From NCBI RefSeq assembly GCF_052857255.1, contig NC_135497.1, forward strand, positions 112,461,002-112,525,001: 64,000 nucleotides of DNA, read 5' to 3'. The notes beneath the pieces are model-generated. The model did not search any database and was not told where the DNA came from. It worked only from the letters and a program-made list of their open reading frames with translations. Both the position numbers and the translations under genes were made by a program. Origin of the DNA: Amblyomma americanum. Its lineage: Eukaryota > Arthropoda > Arachnida > Ixodida > Ixodidae. This document shows, piece after piece, positions 20,103-31,567 of this stretch (its first letter is position 1; each line of letters opens with the position of its first letter).

Positions 20103-21289
20103 CTGGAGTCCTTGTCAGCAGTTCTCTGAAATCTTCATTCCTCGAGAACAAACTCTGTGATGAGGCCATATAACGCTTGGCTTTTACTTGCTGCATCACA
20201 AAGCAGTTGGAAGCGGGTTTTTAAGCAGTAGGCACGGCAATTTGTTTTTTGGTAACTGTGTGCCCGGGGCTTAAGAACGACAACTGGCGCAGATGGGTTC
20301 TAGTGCACATTATAGTTTATTGCTGCAGTTTTTTTGCCTAGCTACATTTTCTGCGTGCTGTAACATAACAGTGCCATCAGAAATCACTTGCACTTGCAGC
20401 GGCCGACAGAGCGGAGTTCAGTGTACTTATAGCGCTCTTGAATTGTAATGAATTTCTGTGCAATCTGTTTACATGACGGCAAGCGGGAACAGAAACTAGG
20501 CAAAAAAAAAAGTGCTCTAATAAACTATTTAATGCACTGGGACATATCTGCGCCAGTTCTGGTGTTCCTGGGACCTTGCACACTGTTACCAGGGAAAAAC
20601 AACCTGAAATTTGGTGTCCCTACTTCTTTAACCTGCAGGTTTATAACTGCTGCTTGGCGTAGAGATGCTCTGGAGTTGAGGTGGGTTCTGCTTTTGTATG
20701 ACTCACAGAAGATTGGTAGGGGCACCGTGACTGCTACTGATGACTTACTGAGGTGTAGCAAGTGTCCCAGCTAACGTGAGTGAGGGTCTAAAAAAATTGT
20801 CCTGGGCCCAGCAGGCGCTTGGTTTACTTGCTAGTTTCGGATTTTTACTTGTGTGGCTGAAGTACATGCAAAAGTTCGAAATGCACAGCAGTAGGGTGCC
20901 GAAAGAAGTCCAAAGTGGCAAAATTTCTGAAGAGCTTAATCCTGAACTTTCCATGGTGTTCATGCGACTGCGCGGAATCGGAGAGGAGGATTCCGGCCGC
21001 TCGCGCGCCCTGATGGCAACTGTGCGGACTTGAAAACGCTGCGTCAATTCTTGGGTTGTTTCATGGCGGCCGCTATGTTTGAGACCGTAAGCACAGCTGA
21101 AATCTACGCATTTTAGTGCGAATAATACTCTTAGGGGTGTCCAGCCCAGCCAAGAAAATTGTGTGAAGCTTGACCTTGAGGACGACCCGCACTACCGTAC
21201 CTGGTTAGTGGCCGTGCTGGTAGATGGCGCCACGGAACCTGTGGCGGCAGCTCACGTGACCGACGGGGCGTTGTCGCCTCGCTCAGCAA

Positions 21290-21583
21290 GTGACACCACA
21301 ACTGCGCGTGTGCTGCTGTATTCTGCCCGTACCAGGGACTTTCCTTAGCGGTGCCAATCTGCAACAACTCGACGTCATCATTCGGAAGGTGGTGAAGCGG
21401 ACATTGGACCTCCAGATCACAACTCCCACGGACCAACTACCCGGTGCCGGGGTGTTTTACACCTTCTGGGAGTTGCGGGAGGCTCACACCGTTAGCCAGT
21501 ACACGCGCTTAGCGCAGACGGGGCGAGGACAGCGCCTGCTCGAGCGCCTCAAAATTGCACCACCTTGTGTCCCGCAAAGCTAA
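21290..21583 (+). pseudogene. LINE reverse transcriptase thumb fragment
   Basis: 97 codons with the block SGANLQQLDVIIRKVVKRTL, then TDQLPGAGVFYTFWELREAH and SQYTRLAQTGRGQRLLERL, matching position by position the thumb region of the other I/R1-like LINEs here (for example LLALGIHSTLAEL at 12.9 kb). The catalytic palm is missing upstream. It ends in a frameshift where RNase H continues in another frame. Confidence 0.65.
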
Positions 21584-21719
21584 TACCGGGGCTATTTGGT
21601 TGATTATGCGAACGTACGTATGCGCTAAAAGCGACAAAGTTTTGTCCCGGAAGACAAAACTCTTCCTATCCCGGAAGGCTGGCGACAGACTGGGTGGACA
21701 TTGTCCTGCGCAATATGAA

Positions 21720-22007
21720 TCGGACCTCCACGAAGACCGTCGCGCTGTTCGAGCGCGGGCGCTGCATTCCAAGCACGGCGCCAAACCAGGTGTCTGTTAC
21801 GTCGATGTGTCTGGTCCGACCCATTCGGACCACTACGTAACGGCGGCGGTGGTGGGGCCCGCAACGCACAGGTCAGTGGACCCTCCGCGCCGAGGAAGTG
21901 CAGTTGCCCTCGCGGTATCAGACCTCAAATGCCGAACTGTCATCACCGATCCAAGATTCGCCTGTGAAAGTTATATGCGCGTTGAGGTTGGCACATTGGC
22001 CCACTAG
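21720..22007 (+). pseudogene. LINE RNase H domain fragment
   Basis: In the frame ending at 22007 the segment RARALHSKHGAKPGVCYVDVSG supplies the first RNase H aspartate (YVDVSG). A region rich in Ala/Val follows, with CRTVITDPRFACESYM, the usual TDS-type block here changed to TDPRFACESY. The frame then ends at a TAG. The last Asp block (GHQG-like) appears in a shifted frame about 22060-22110 as APAHQGL. Non-functional. Confidence 0.6.
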
Positions 22008-22713
22008 CTATACAGTGCGGTCCGCGACGCAGAACCCCAGCCTAGGTGCATCGTTCGGGCTCCGGCCCATCAGGGACTTTCAAGGATCAAAGCGGAAAAC
22101 GCCGCTGCCCGCGCGTTTATCATCCGAGCACCCAGCCTCCGATCTCCCGATGACGAGCTATAGGTCGACCGCTGTTGCGGTTCCGAGAAATCAAACGACT
22201 GTAATGCTCGGCACCGACGGTACCCTCCTCCAGCAGAGGGTCTGTCGAAAGCCGACGAACGCGTTGTGCGGCGGCTAAACACCTTCTTGTGTCCGGCCCA
22301 GACTATCTCGCTACGGCCCGAACTCACGTGAAGCCCGAGTGTCTGCACTTTGAAGAGAGCCGTTGCTTTCTATCCCACATGGTGTGGACATGCCAGTCCA
22401 GCCCCAACTTCTCTCTCCCACCCCCACTAAAGAGGCTTGGGAGGCCTTCCTCGGGTGTTCGACGGTCGGGGCCCAAGCGGCCCTTGCCCGCCGTGCTCGC
22501 GAGGCGGCTGGCACTTCCGGCGGCTCGAACTAGGGCTGCTGACCAACTGAGGATGGCATTCACCATCTTCGCCGGGCCGCGTCCTCTGATTCCGTCAATA
22601 AAGACGTTTCACAAGCAAAGCCTCTTGTCTTCGCCCACTACGAGACTCCGAAGACGCTGTTGGCGCATGCGCCGCTCAGGTGGCGGCGCAGCTGCGAGGA
22701 CTCGTGCACGGTC

Positions 22714-22774
22714 GGTTGACAAGCAACGCACAAGGTGCGGCACAGCACGTCGCACAGAAACGGCGTCTTGGGCC
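22714..22774 (+). repeat. Dispersed 61-bp repeat, copy B, followed by TATAAAA
   Basis: Partner of 1755-1815 (about 85 percent identical). It is followed directly by TATAAAACATCG (22775-22786). The upstream 90 bp are GC-rich. The unit may be the core promoter of an LTR or other retroelement; the body was not identified. Confidence 0.5.
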
Positions 22775-22800
22775 TATAAAACATCGTGCTAAAATACATG

Positions 22801-23148
22801 CACTTTCGAAAAGTATGCAGGCAAAGCTACCCGTCTAGTGGTCGTAATTAGTCGAAATAAAATTTTATGCCACAGCGGCGGGAGTAAGGGCGTTTTCGAA
22901 ATTCTAAATACTGATATGGCTATTATTAACGGTCGGCTATAAATCTCTAATTGCAGTCAGGTGCCTATTGGTAATAGTTAAAAAGTTAACTATTAGAATT
23001 TAGCTAATCACTTAGCTAATTAAGATGATTCGCCTGTTTTTTGACGTCCGCCAACGCTGGCATACTACGCCGGAAAAAGCTTCTGTTTACCTCAAAAACC
23101 CTATTTTTAAACACGAGTGGTCACCTTCCCTGAAGCACCTGGTGTGTG
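22801..23148. repeat. Fold-back repeat family, single arm (copy 1)
   Basis: Matches the right arm of the hairpin at 31568-32145: TTTCGAAAAGTATGCAGGCA, then GCGTTTTCGAAATTCTAA, CTGATATGG, AATAGTTAAAAAGTTAACTA, and an outer end near CACCTTCCCTGAAGCACC that corresponds to TTAGGTGAAACACC. The outer end abuts the LTR of the Gypsy element. Diverged, perhaps 70-75 percent by eye. Confidence 0.6.
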
Positions 23149-23149
23149 T

Positions 23150-23340
23150 GTGTTTTGAAGAGCGGTTTATTGTAGAGCTGAAAGGGCTGGCGGCGTAACA
23201 GTTGCACAAACTGACCCAGAAGCGGCGGCACCAGTACGGACTTCCAGAGCGGGCTCGAGCTGTGGCAGCCGGTCGCCGAGGCCGGCCGAATCTCTTCATA
23301 GTCTTCGATGGTGGCGCACTGTCGTCTTCTTCATTGCAAC
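23150..23340 (-). repeat. 3' LTR of the Gypsy element
   Basis: Shares with 28150-28286 the blocks TTGCAATGAAG, GGTGGCGCACTGTCGTCTTC (plus-strand reading), CCGGCCGAATCTCTTCAT, GTACGGACTTCCAGAGCGGG and CTGGCGGCGTAACAGTTGCA. Only this copy continues into a polyadenylation-type ACAATAAACC (minus strand, about 23165-23175) and a short CA run. It also carries about 24 bp between two blocks that the 5' copy lacks. Confidence 0.65.
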
Positions 23341-23468
23341 TGGCCCGGCGACAAGAGGGAGCCATCCTGGCGACTCAGGGCGAAGAGATGACAAGGGGGT
23401 CGTAGTACGGCTTTATCCGGCTGACATGAACAATTTCGCGGCCCCGACAGCGGTGATCCGAAGAGGGG

Positions 23469-24607
23469 TCACTGGCTCGACGGTATAGTCCATAGGTGAT
23501 GTGCGCTCCAAGACACGGTAAGGGCCGAGGTACTTAACTGCAAACTTGGGAGGCAGTCGGCACAGACAAGCGAGTCAGTGGGAAAGTCATGGGCGGACTG
23601 GCCGCGGTCACTCGCATATGTGCGGAGGCCTTGAGTGGTACTCGTCAACGAGTGAGCCAGCTGGCGGCGCTGCTCGGCATGACGGGCAACGTCAGAGAGA
23701 AAAGTGCATTCCGAGCTGTCAGGGTGGTACGAAAGGATGGTATCCAGGTGACAAGAAGGTTCACGACCATATAAAAGAAAACGGAGAAAAACCGGTTGTG
23801 GCTTGAGAGGCAGTATTGTAAGCATAAGTGACGAATGGAAGTACTTGATCCCAATTGGAGGCGTCGGCAGAAATGTACATGGCAAGCATGTCTCCAAGAG
23901 TCCGATTGAAGCGTTCAGTGAAGCCGTTCGTTTGGGGATGGTAGGCAGTGGACTTGCGATGTACGGTGTGGCACGCATCCAGTAGCTCGTGAATGACCGT
24001 CAGATAAGAAAACACGGCCGCGGTCGCTGAGAAGTTCCCGAAGGGCGCCGTGACGAAGGATGAAATGATGGAGGAGGAAGGATGCGACGTCGCGAGCACT
24101 AGCAGAGGGCAGGGCTGCCGTCTCCGAATACCTAGTGAGGTGGTCCACGGCAACTATAATCCAACGATTCCCGGCAGGTGTGGACGGCAGGGGACCATAC
24201 AGATCGATGCCCACGCGATCGAAGGGGCGAACTGGGCAAGGCAATGGCTGTAACGGGCCAGGGGAGGGGCGAGGAGTGGACTTGCGCTGCTTACAGGCAA
24301 TGCAGGAGCGTATATAACGGCGAAGAAAATTGCACATTCCACGCCAGTAGTATCGCTGGCGCAGACGTTCGTAGGTTTTCAGCAATCCTGCATGAGCGCT
24401 TTGTGGGTCGGAATGGTGATGCGCACGAACGTCAGAGCGAAGCTGGCGACGAATAACCAAGAGCCATTTGCGGCGCCATCCGGATGATAGTTGCAGTGAT
24501 ATAGTAGAGAATCGCGAATTGTGAAATGAGAAGCTTGACGACGAAGGGCCCGAGGTAACGAAGCCGTAGTCGGCGCATATAGGGCATGTAGGAGCGAAGA
24601 AATCCAT
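23469..24607 (-). pseudogene. Gypsy integrase (fragmented)
   Basis: Several overlapping frames read as an integrase. The N-terminal HHCC zinc-binding module is visible (HAGLLKTYERLRQRYYWRG, then CIACKQRK, about 24420-24280). The catalytic core shows the first Asp in FDRVGIDLYGPLP (about 24200), the second in LLSDRGRVF (about 24020), and the Glu region in YHPQTNGFTERFNRTL (about 23930) in another frame. A C-terminal tail continues to about 23470 with no chromodomain that I can see. Frames switch between the second Asp and the Glu and again in the tail, so no active enzyme can be made. Confidence 0.75.
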
Positions 24608-24907
24608 GGATCTCGACTCTGTTCCATGGGGAGGTCCGTGGCAGTGAGCGCGGCCAGCGCCGAGGCGGACAAGGACGAAGAGGGCGTAGGAGATGGCAGA
24701 GGTGAGCGCAACAAGGCGTCAGCGTCGGAATGCTTGCGGCCCGACCGATATACGACGTTAATGTCTTATTCCTGAAGACGAAGGGCCCAGCGGCCGAAGC
24801 GTCCAGAAGGGTCTTTGAGGGTAGCCAACTAGAAGAGGGCATGGTTGTCAGTAACGACGTCGATGGGGCGGCCAAAAGGTAAGGACGAAGTTTTGTGAGT
24901 GCCCACA

Positions 24908-25325
24908 CTATGGCGAGGCACTACTTTTCCGTAACGGTGTAATTAGATTCGGCTTTCGTGAGCGTACGACTGGCGTAAGCAACAACGTATTCGGAAAAGC
25001 CGGCCTTACGCTGTGCAAGGACGGCTCCGAGGCGTACGCCGCTGGCGTCGGTGTGCAACTCGGTTGGCGCACTGGGGTCGTAATGGCGCAGGATCGGTGG
25101 TGAAGTCGGAAGACGACGGAGGGTAGCGAAAGCAGCGTCGCAGGGTGAGTTCCAAGCAGACAGATCGGCGGGCCCATTCAGGAGCTTCGTAAGCGGGGTG
25201 ATGATAGAGGCAAAGCTGCGAAAATATGAGCACAGGCCCACGAAGCTTCGGAGCTCCTTATAAAGAAGTCGGTTTGGGCAAGTTTGTGACAGCACGAAGC
25301 TTCTTCGGATCGGGTAGGCTGCCAT
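24908..25325 (-). pseudogene. Gypsy RNase H and connection region
   Basis: The frame at 24921-25325 follows directly on the [18 protein letters not shown] (connection), [14 protein letters not shown], then [16 protein letters not shown] with the first RNase H Asp, and [21 protein letters not shown] with the usual SRTLT and TEKE region. Domain order and motifs are those of Gypsy-type RNase H. The rest of the domain lies below 24908 in another frame. Confidence 0.75.
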
Positions 25326-26480
25326 CTTTGGAGACGACCGACTGGTCGAGTATGGTCAGTTGGCGGGCACCAAATCGACATTTCTTGAGGTTGAGTTGGA
25401 GACCAGAATCGGTGAGACAGCGCAGTATCTTGTGCAAGCGCTCGAGATGTGTCGGAAAATCAGGTGAAAAAACGACATCGTCTAAATAGCATAGGCAAAT
25501 GTACCATTTGAGGCCATGCAAGATGTCCATCATGCGCTCGAACGTTGCGGGAGCGTTACAGAGGCCGAATGGCATCACGTGGAATTCAGAGGCCGTCAGG
25601 GGTGACAAAGGCTGTTTTCGGACGGTCAGATTCAGCCATGGGGACTTGCCAATAGCCGGAACGGAGATCCAGGGAGAACTCGGCTCCTTGCAAACAGTCG
25701 AGGGCGTCATCAATACGGAGTAGTGGGTAGACGCCTTTGCGCGTAATTTTGTTTAGGCGACGATAATCAACACAGAACCGAATCGAACCATCCTTCTTTT
25801 TGACGAGCACGACGGGCGACGACCACGGACTAGGACTAGAAGAGGACTGGATAATGCCGCGGTGCAGCATGTCGTCAACCTGTTCAGCGATGACGCGGCG
25901 CTCTAGAGGCGACACGGTAGGGGCGCTTGTGGTGAGGGGCCTCTGTATCAATGCGGTGAACGACGGTGGTCGCGCGGCCCAAAGTTGTCTGATGGTCGAA
26001 GGAAGAGCGGAACTTGTGAAACAGAGCAAGAAGCTTCTCGCGGTGAGCTGGGTCGAGGTCGCTGGCCACTGAACGGTAAAACATTTCCAGGGAGAGCGGG
26101 TCGGAGACAGCACTAGGCGGTGTGAGGGCGACGACGGAGGTACCACCGCAAAGAGCGTCATCGTCGAAGGGCATGAGCAAGTCAAGGTGTTCAGTGTGTC
26201 CAAGGCATTCTCCACGGAGCAAGGTGAACTGATAGGGCGAGGGATTCGAGACGATGAGTTCGGTGGCACCGTGGCGTATGTCGAGGACGGCAAATGGAAG
26301 AGGTAGGTGTCGGCGAGAAGCGAGGACGGGCGAAGGCATGAAGAGTACAGTCTCACTGGACTCAGCAGTGGCGGACACGGGAACGAGCACGGCACTGCCG
26401 GGGGGAACATCGGTGTCCGCGGCAACAAGTTTGGTGCCAGAGTGAGACGGCGGGTGGTTGGCGAGCGTATCAGGGAGCAC
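25258..26480 (-). pseudogene. Gypsy reverse transcriptase (two frames)
   Basis: The first part (frame to 25586) carries [40 protein letters not shown], and the palm Asp block [16 protein letters not shown]. After a frameshift near 25590 the second part gives FHVMPFGLCNAPATFERMM and the catalytic box CYLDDVVFS (about 25492-25466). An upstream spacer after the protease (25884-26480) lies in yet another frame. All catalytic aspartates are present, so decay is by frameshift and not by loss of active-site residues. Confidence 0.8.
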
Positions 26481-26585
26481 GGAGAATGCCGCATGAGCAC
26501 GGGCACACTCTATGACGGCATGATGGCGGGATAGAAAATCCCAGCCAAGGATGAGGTCATGGGAGCAAGAACTGAGTACTAAGAA

Positions 26586-27266
26586 TTAGACGACATACAA
26601 AACGACCGCGATGACGACACGTGTTGTGTAAGCAGCGGAAGGATGAACAGTCTCGGCGCTAGCGGTGCAACGAGATAGTCCCGAAGGTGTGGTGGTGACT
26701 TTACGCAGCGAACGACTGAAGTTTTCGGATATAACAGAAACGGTAGCACCTGTGTTCACAAGCGCAAGTGCTCGAACGCCGTCAACACATTTAAAAAGTT
26801 CGGTGGGGAAAGGCGAGGACTTGAGCTGGTTGAAGTGTGCGCAGTTCGGGCCCCAAGAACTGCGGCTCCTAGTTTTCCGGTTCCGCGGGAACGCTGCGAC
26901 GCCGAATGGGTGACAAGGAGCGACGGCGAGGGCCGTCAGGGGTGGTGGTCCTGAAGGTGGGCGAAAGGTGCGGTAGGACTGGGTGTAGACCGGCAGAGGT
27001 TGCACAGGGGCAGGCAGAGTACGGCGACAGAGGCGCGCGACATGGTCCGGTAGACCGCAAGCGTAGCAAATCGGCCGGTTATCAGCCGTGCGCCAAGGGT
27101 TGTGAGCAGCCGGCGCTCGGTGAAGTCGGGGAGCAACAGGCGGAGGAACTGGTGCGGGAACGCAGTCCAAGGCCTGCGGCTGCGATGGGCGTGCGATGAC
27201 TTCGGCATATGTGAGAGGCCCAGGCATAGGGGCAGGAGGCATCGCAACGGTTGCACCGTAGCCCAA
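26586..27266 (-). pseudogene. Gypsy Gag C-terminus with zinc knuckle and aspartic protease
   Basis: 226 codons. A proline-rich part leads to a CCHC knuckle CYACGLPDHVARLC (about 27066-27025). After a basic linker comes the retropepsin active-site region ALVNTGATVSVIS (about 26765-26727). Family members have D(T/S)GA here; this copy has AAC (Asn) at 26756-26754, so the catalytic Asp is lost. The frame ends soon after in VVLYVV. Gag and protease are in one frame, in keeping with a gag-pro fusion. Confidence 0.75.
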
Positions 27267-28109
27267 AGTGCAGCAACGGGAGCGGTCTGCATCTCGACAA
27301 GGTTGACTTGAGGAGCTACAGGAACCGGCTGCCGACGAGCTGGAAGTGCATCGGCTACCTCCTGGGCGATGGTGTCCCGCAACTCAGGAGTCAGGGTCGG
27401 GGGCGAAGAGTGTGTGCCCGAGAGGAGCGAAAGCTGCCGGGCCACCTCATCACTTACGAAGTCTTTGATTTGACCCAACAGGTCACTTTTGACGGCCAGG
27501 CCGGATATGGACTCGCCAGGCACGACGGATGAGCGACGAGCGCCAGGGCGTAGCTTGCGCAACTTATAGCCCTGACAGAGGTACACGGAAGCGACGGTAG
27601 TTGGACTTTTCGCCAGCAGCATGTGGAAAGCGTCGTTGTCAATTCCCTTCATAATATGCTTGATCTTGTCGACCTCAGGCATAGATGGGTCGACACGTTT
27701 GCAGAGATCGACCACATCTTCGATGTAGACGGTGAACCTCTCACCCGCATGCTGAGCCCGAACGCGCAAGCATTGCTCAACGCGAAGTTTCCGTACTGCG
27801 GGACGGCCAAAAACTTCTTCAAACGTCGTCGTGAAATTAGCCCAGGTTGGAATATCAGCCTCGTGGTCCCGAAACCAGAGGTTGGCGACGTCACTCATAA
27901 AATATGACGTTGTTGAATTTCATGCGGTCGTCCCACTTGTTATGGCGGCTCACCCGTTCGTACGAGACCAGCCAGTCTTCAACACCTTGATCGCAGTGCC
28001 CGTTGAAAACGACGTGGTCTCGCTGCCGGACGGCACCGGAGCAGATGACGGGGGAGTCCACCTGAACGGCTTGGTGGTTGGCTTCGGGCTGAGCGGGCAT
28101 AGTGGAGGT
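26936..28109 (-). pseudogene. Gypsy Gag, capsid region
   Basis: Starts around the ATG at about 28109 (MPAQPEANHQ, in the frame ending at 27891) and continues after one frameshift near 27900 as MSDVANLWFRDHEADIPTWA. The FTTTFEEVFGRP and EQCLRVRAQHAGERFTVYIE segments are retrotransposon Gag hallmarks (UBN2/retrotrans_gag type). CQGYKLRKLR closes the capsid region. It forms particles in active elements. The knuckle is in the overlapping frame (26586-27266), so another frameshift lies near 27260. Confidence 0.75.
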
Positions 28110-28149
28110 CGGTAGCGTGCGGTTGCGGAGGTCCAGGGCGGTACGAGGA

Positions 28150-28990
<841 letters not shown>

Positions 28991-29498
28991 CTGAGTGAGA
29001 GATTGACGCTTTATCGCGACGAAATTATTATAATAAATGAAAATAATCTATTTTGACGAACAGTTTCCTTTTTTTATTTTTTTGAGCAACCTTTCATTTA
29101 CATATTGTTCGTAAAATATTGAGCAAAAAATAGGGTGTTTTGTGTCCCGTACAAGACCAAGCACTTATAAACGTCTTTTGCTGCAAAAAAAGGACCTGAA
29201 AATGCCAGAATTATGACAATTCTCGCTGCATAACCCGATTTGTACCCGAACTTGAACTAAAAAAAATATCGTCCGATTTTTACCCAAAATTCTTGAAAAA
29301 ATATAGCATTAGTAGCCCGGGGGGGGGGGGGGGGGGCGGAACGCCTTTCTGTTGGACATTAAAAGTTTATTCACTCGCTCAACCTGAAAACGAAGTGTCC
29401 TTGCATGTACCAGGTGTTTCAGGGAAGTCTAAGTAATTCTCTAAAATAGGTTTTTTGAGGTAAAAATTTGTCTTTACTGCTATAGGCGGGTATTCAGG
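28991..29498. other. AT-rich DNA with an 18-bp G run
   Basis: No gene. A homopolymer of G lies at 29319-29336. Such runs are often misassembled or of uncertain length. Confidence 0.5.
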
Positions 29499-29564
29499 CG
29501 CACCTTCCCGTCTGGCCTATATAGCTCTTCCCGCACGTGAAGGGAACGCTATACACCACACCCT
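29499..29564 (-). pseudogene. Penelope-like GIY-YIG fragment
   Basis: A minus-strand 22-codon stretch reads GVVYSVPFTCGKSYIGQTGR, the first half of a GIY-YIG endonuclease of the Penelope type, closely resembling the one at 32.9 kb (GVVYSIPTSCGKVYIGQTG). A stop follows soon after. Too short for anything but a fossil. Confidence 0.65.
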
Positions 29565-29634
29565 TGGCCTACCCGCGTATACCTGAGCACAACACCTCTT
29601 TGGAAGGGGTCCCTTCCTCGAACATATATTAGCC

Positions 29635-29850
29635 TTGCACTACAAAGAATGTCATAATACCTCAAGGCCTGCTGCAGAACCATGTACTCCACTTTTTAAC
29701 GCTACTAAGATCTTGTACAACGACAAAGATAAAGCAACTAGAGAATTCAGCGAAGCATTTCATATTCACAAAAACCGCGACACATGCGTAAGCATGCACC
29801 CATCCGTCCTCGTTCATGACTGTGAACTATCTCGATCACCATGACCGAAG
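29635..29850 (+). pseudogene. Penelope-like endonuclease, C-terminal fragment
   Basis: The plus-strand frame of 69 codons contains CTPLFNATKILYNDKDKATR, then EFSEAFHIHKNRDTCVSMHP, which is the end of the Penelope GIY-YIG domain (TRE..EAFHI..K....CVS.PS). It lies on the opposite strand to the fragment at 29499, so the two belong to different insertions. Confidence 0.6.
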
Positions 29851-29934
29851 CTGTCAGCTTATCATTGTTGGTGCAGCTCATGGGCGCTCTTGGTTGAGAA
29901 GAGAGTATATTTTATTTTCCTTTTCGATAAACCT

Positions 29935-30322
29935 TCGGTTGTTTATAAGATTTCACTGCACTGCGGTGGGCAGTACGTAGGGCAGACTGGACGCTGTATA
30001 AATGAAATGCTAAAATAACACTGCTATAAAGTTTCAAAGGTAGTTTCTGGACACCTCGGAGTTCACTGCTGGAACTGTGAATGGGCAAAGAAAAAAAAAA
30101 ACAGCGCGTACCGATGTATCGTGAAACAACAGTGATCGCAAAAAAAACCCGGGAAAAAATTGGAAGGGAGATAATGGAGGCACACAAGATCCTGAAGCAG
30201 GGAAAGACGTGTGTTAGCGCCCCATTGTTGCCACTGCTGCAAAAAAAGCTGCACTTCTTGGGCCGAGAATGCTGCCTTGAGGAACGTTCACCACTACGGA
30301 GACGTGTAAAATTTGAAGTGTA
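29935..30322 (+). pseudogene. Penelope-like GIY-YIG domain, second subfamily
   Basis: Plus strand. CGGQYVGQTGRCINEMLK (around 29965-30015) is followed by a stop, HLGVHCWNCEWAKKK, then in the next frame (30081-30323) RVPMYRETTVIAKKT and CVSAPLLPLLQ. It is nearly the same protein as the fragment at 2923-3243, so the two are copies of one subfamily. A frameshift within an A run at 30090 separates the halves. Confidence 0.7.
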
Positions 30323-30429
30323 ACTATTCACTTGTACTTGCTGCTGTCGATTTAATAACTTTGCAAAAACATCAGAAATATGCCTCAAAAACCGTTGTGT
30401 ACACTAGTTTAGTAAAAGAGTGGTATGGT

Positions 30430-30830
30430 TAATTCGATCGAAGACCTTCAAGAAGTTCACGAAAATGTTCTCGCTCAAAAGAGTTTAAAATGATTTCCTT
30501 TTGTGTTAGTAACGCGGTCTCAGTTGAACGGTGATTTGTAAACCCAAATTGCAGAGGCGTTAATATGTTGTGCTTAGGGAGAAAACGGTTTATTCTTTTG
30601 TGCATCAATTTTTCAATGCCCTTTAAGAAGACTGGTCGGATTGATATCGGTCTGTAATTGGACATGTTGTTTTTGTCTCCTCCTTTAAAAATGACAGACA
30701 CTTTTGCCATTTGTAAGCAACATGGAAAATGCCCTGTCGAAAAGGAAACGTTGATAACATATGTTCAAACAGGGGCGCTAAAATATCAGTGGCATGCTTA
30801 ATCGGTTGAATCTGCAACATCGACACACCT
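30430..30830 (-). pseudogene. CR1/jockey-like LINE reverse transcriptase fragment
   Basis: Two overlapping minus-strand frames: HATDILAPLFEHMLST (from about 30800), then MAKVSVIFKGGDKNNMSNYR, PISIRPVFLKGIEKLMHKRI and TPLQFGFTNHRSTETALL. These are RT blocks 0-2a of a CR1/L2/jockey-type LINE. The palm motifs are missing, so the piece is internal and truncated at both ends. One frameshift near 30700. Confidence 0.7.
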
Positions 30831-31567
30831 ACTTTGTTTTCAGGGACAAGAACACTTCGATTTCAGGCACAGTTACCGGGAGGTTAACCGGAAGAATAAC
30901 CGGTTTGCTACCCTGCACGGGGGGAACGTTTGCTTGGTTCAGCCCTTTACCTGTCAACCAATCAGTAGATGTTATAACACAAACATTTCCGTCTGGACAG
31001 TTTGTGAAATCACTTGTTCTGAATATTAATCACCATTTGTTTAAAGTAACAGTTGTCATAAGGGGCTTTTCTCGGAAAAAAAAAAGAAAAAATACTTTTC
31101 TTTTTTTGCAGCAGGTGAACATTTTTGTAGCTGAGATATGCTACGATGCGTTGATGCCGTTTTGGGACATATCGCTGATTCCACCCGCAGCCACCGTGCC
31201 TGCGACCCTCAAGTCGTGATTCCGACGTTCCGAAACCGTTGTTTCTTCTCGTTGCGCCATGCTGCGCTTTTGAAGAAGTTTCGGAATGCCACGTTGCGTC
31301 GCCTAGTGACGATACGCATGCGTAGACGCGTGAAGAGAAGGGTTGCTTTTGTTTGTTTTGTGTTGATTCATTGCAACACAACTGACATGTTGACTCCTTG
31401 ACATTATTATATGCCTCAGACAGGGAAAAGAATTAAACAAGACTAAGCCAAATATTAAGCGCAGCTAGATATGATGGGAAAAATATATTCATATTGAGAG
31501 GGCGCGCCGTCGCGCCTATCAGTTCGCGTCGGCGGCGGCACGCCGATGCCTCGGCGCACACCTCTAG
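30831..31567. other. Unassigned DNA
   Basis: Contains short opposed frames at 31010-31381 (minus) and 31138-31401 (plus) over a moderately GC-rich stretch. Neither shows domains. Probably part of an unrecognised repeat. Confidence 0.35.

Larger units (their letters stand above)
17746..21279. other. AT-rich intergenic or transcribed non-coding DNA
   Basis: 3.5 kb without a recognised transposon. It holds a TA/TG microsatellite (18151-18195), a 108-bp tandem duplication (19386-19601) and a polyadenylation-like site (20097). A frame at 20776-21033 starts with a hydrophobic stretch (ALGLLASFGFLLVWL), but the sequence around it (GTGTCCCAGCTAACGTGAG and following) looks like an interspersed repeat, so I do not call it a gene. 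Confidence 0.4.
21280..22620 (+). mobile_element. I/R1-like LINE, 3' remnant
   Basis: Plus-strand tail of a LINE ORF2 covering thumb (21290-21583), RNase H (about 21720-22010 and onward in shifted frames) and a C-terminal Cys/His region (about 22280-22480), followed by 3' UTR with AATAAA at about 22598. Several frameshifts. Together with the elements at 12-14 kb and 61-64 kb it shows the same architecture but distant sequence, so three families of one clade are present. Confidence 0.65.

Noticed and set aside
20776..21033. 85-residue membrane protein
   Set aside because: The hydrophobic stretch is real, but the surrounding sequence looks like an interspersed repeat and the frame lacks a good start context or splice evidence.
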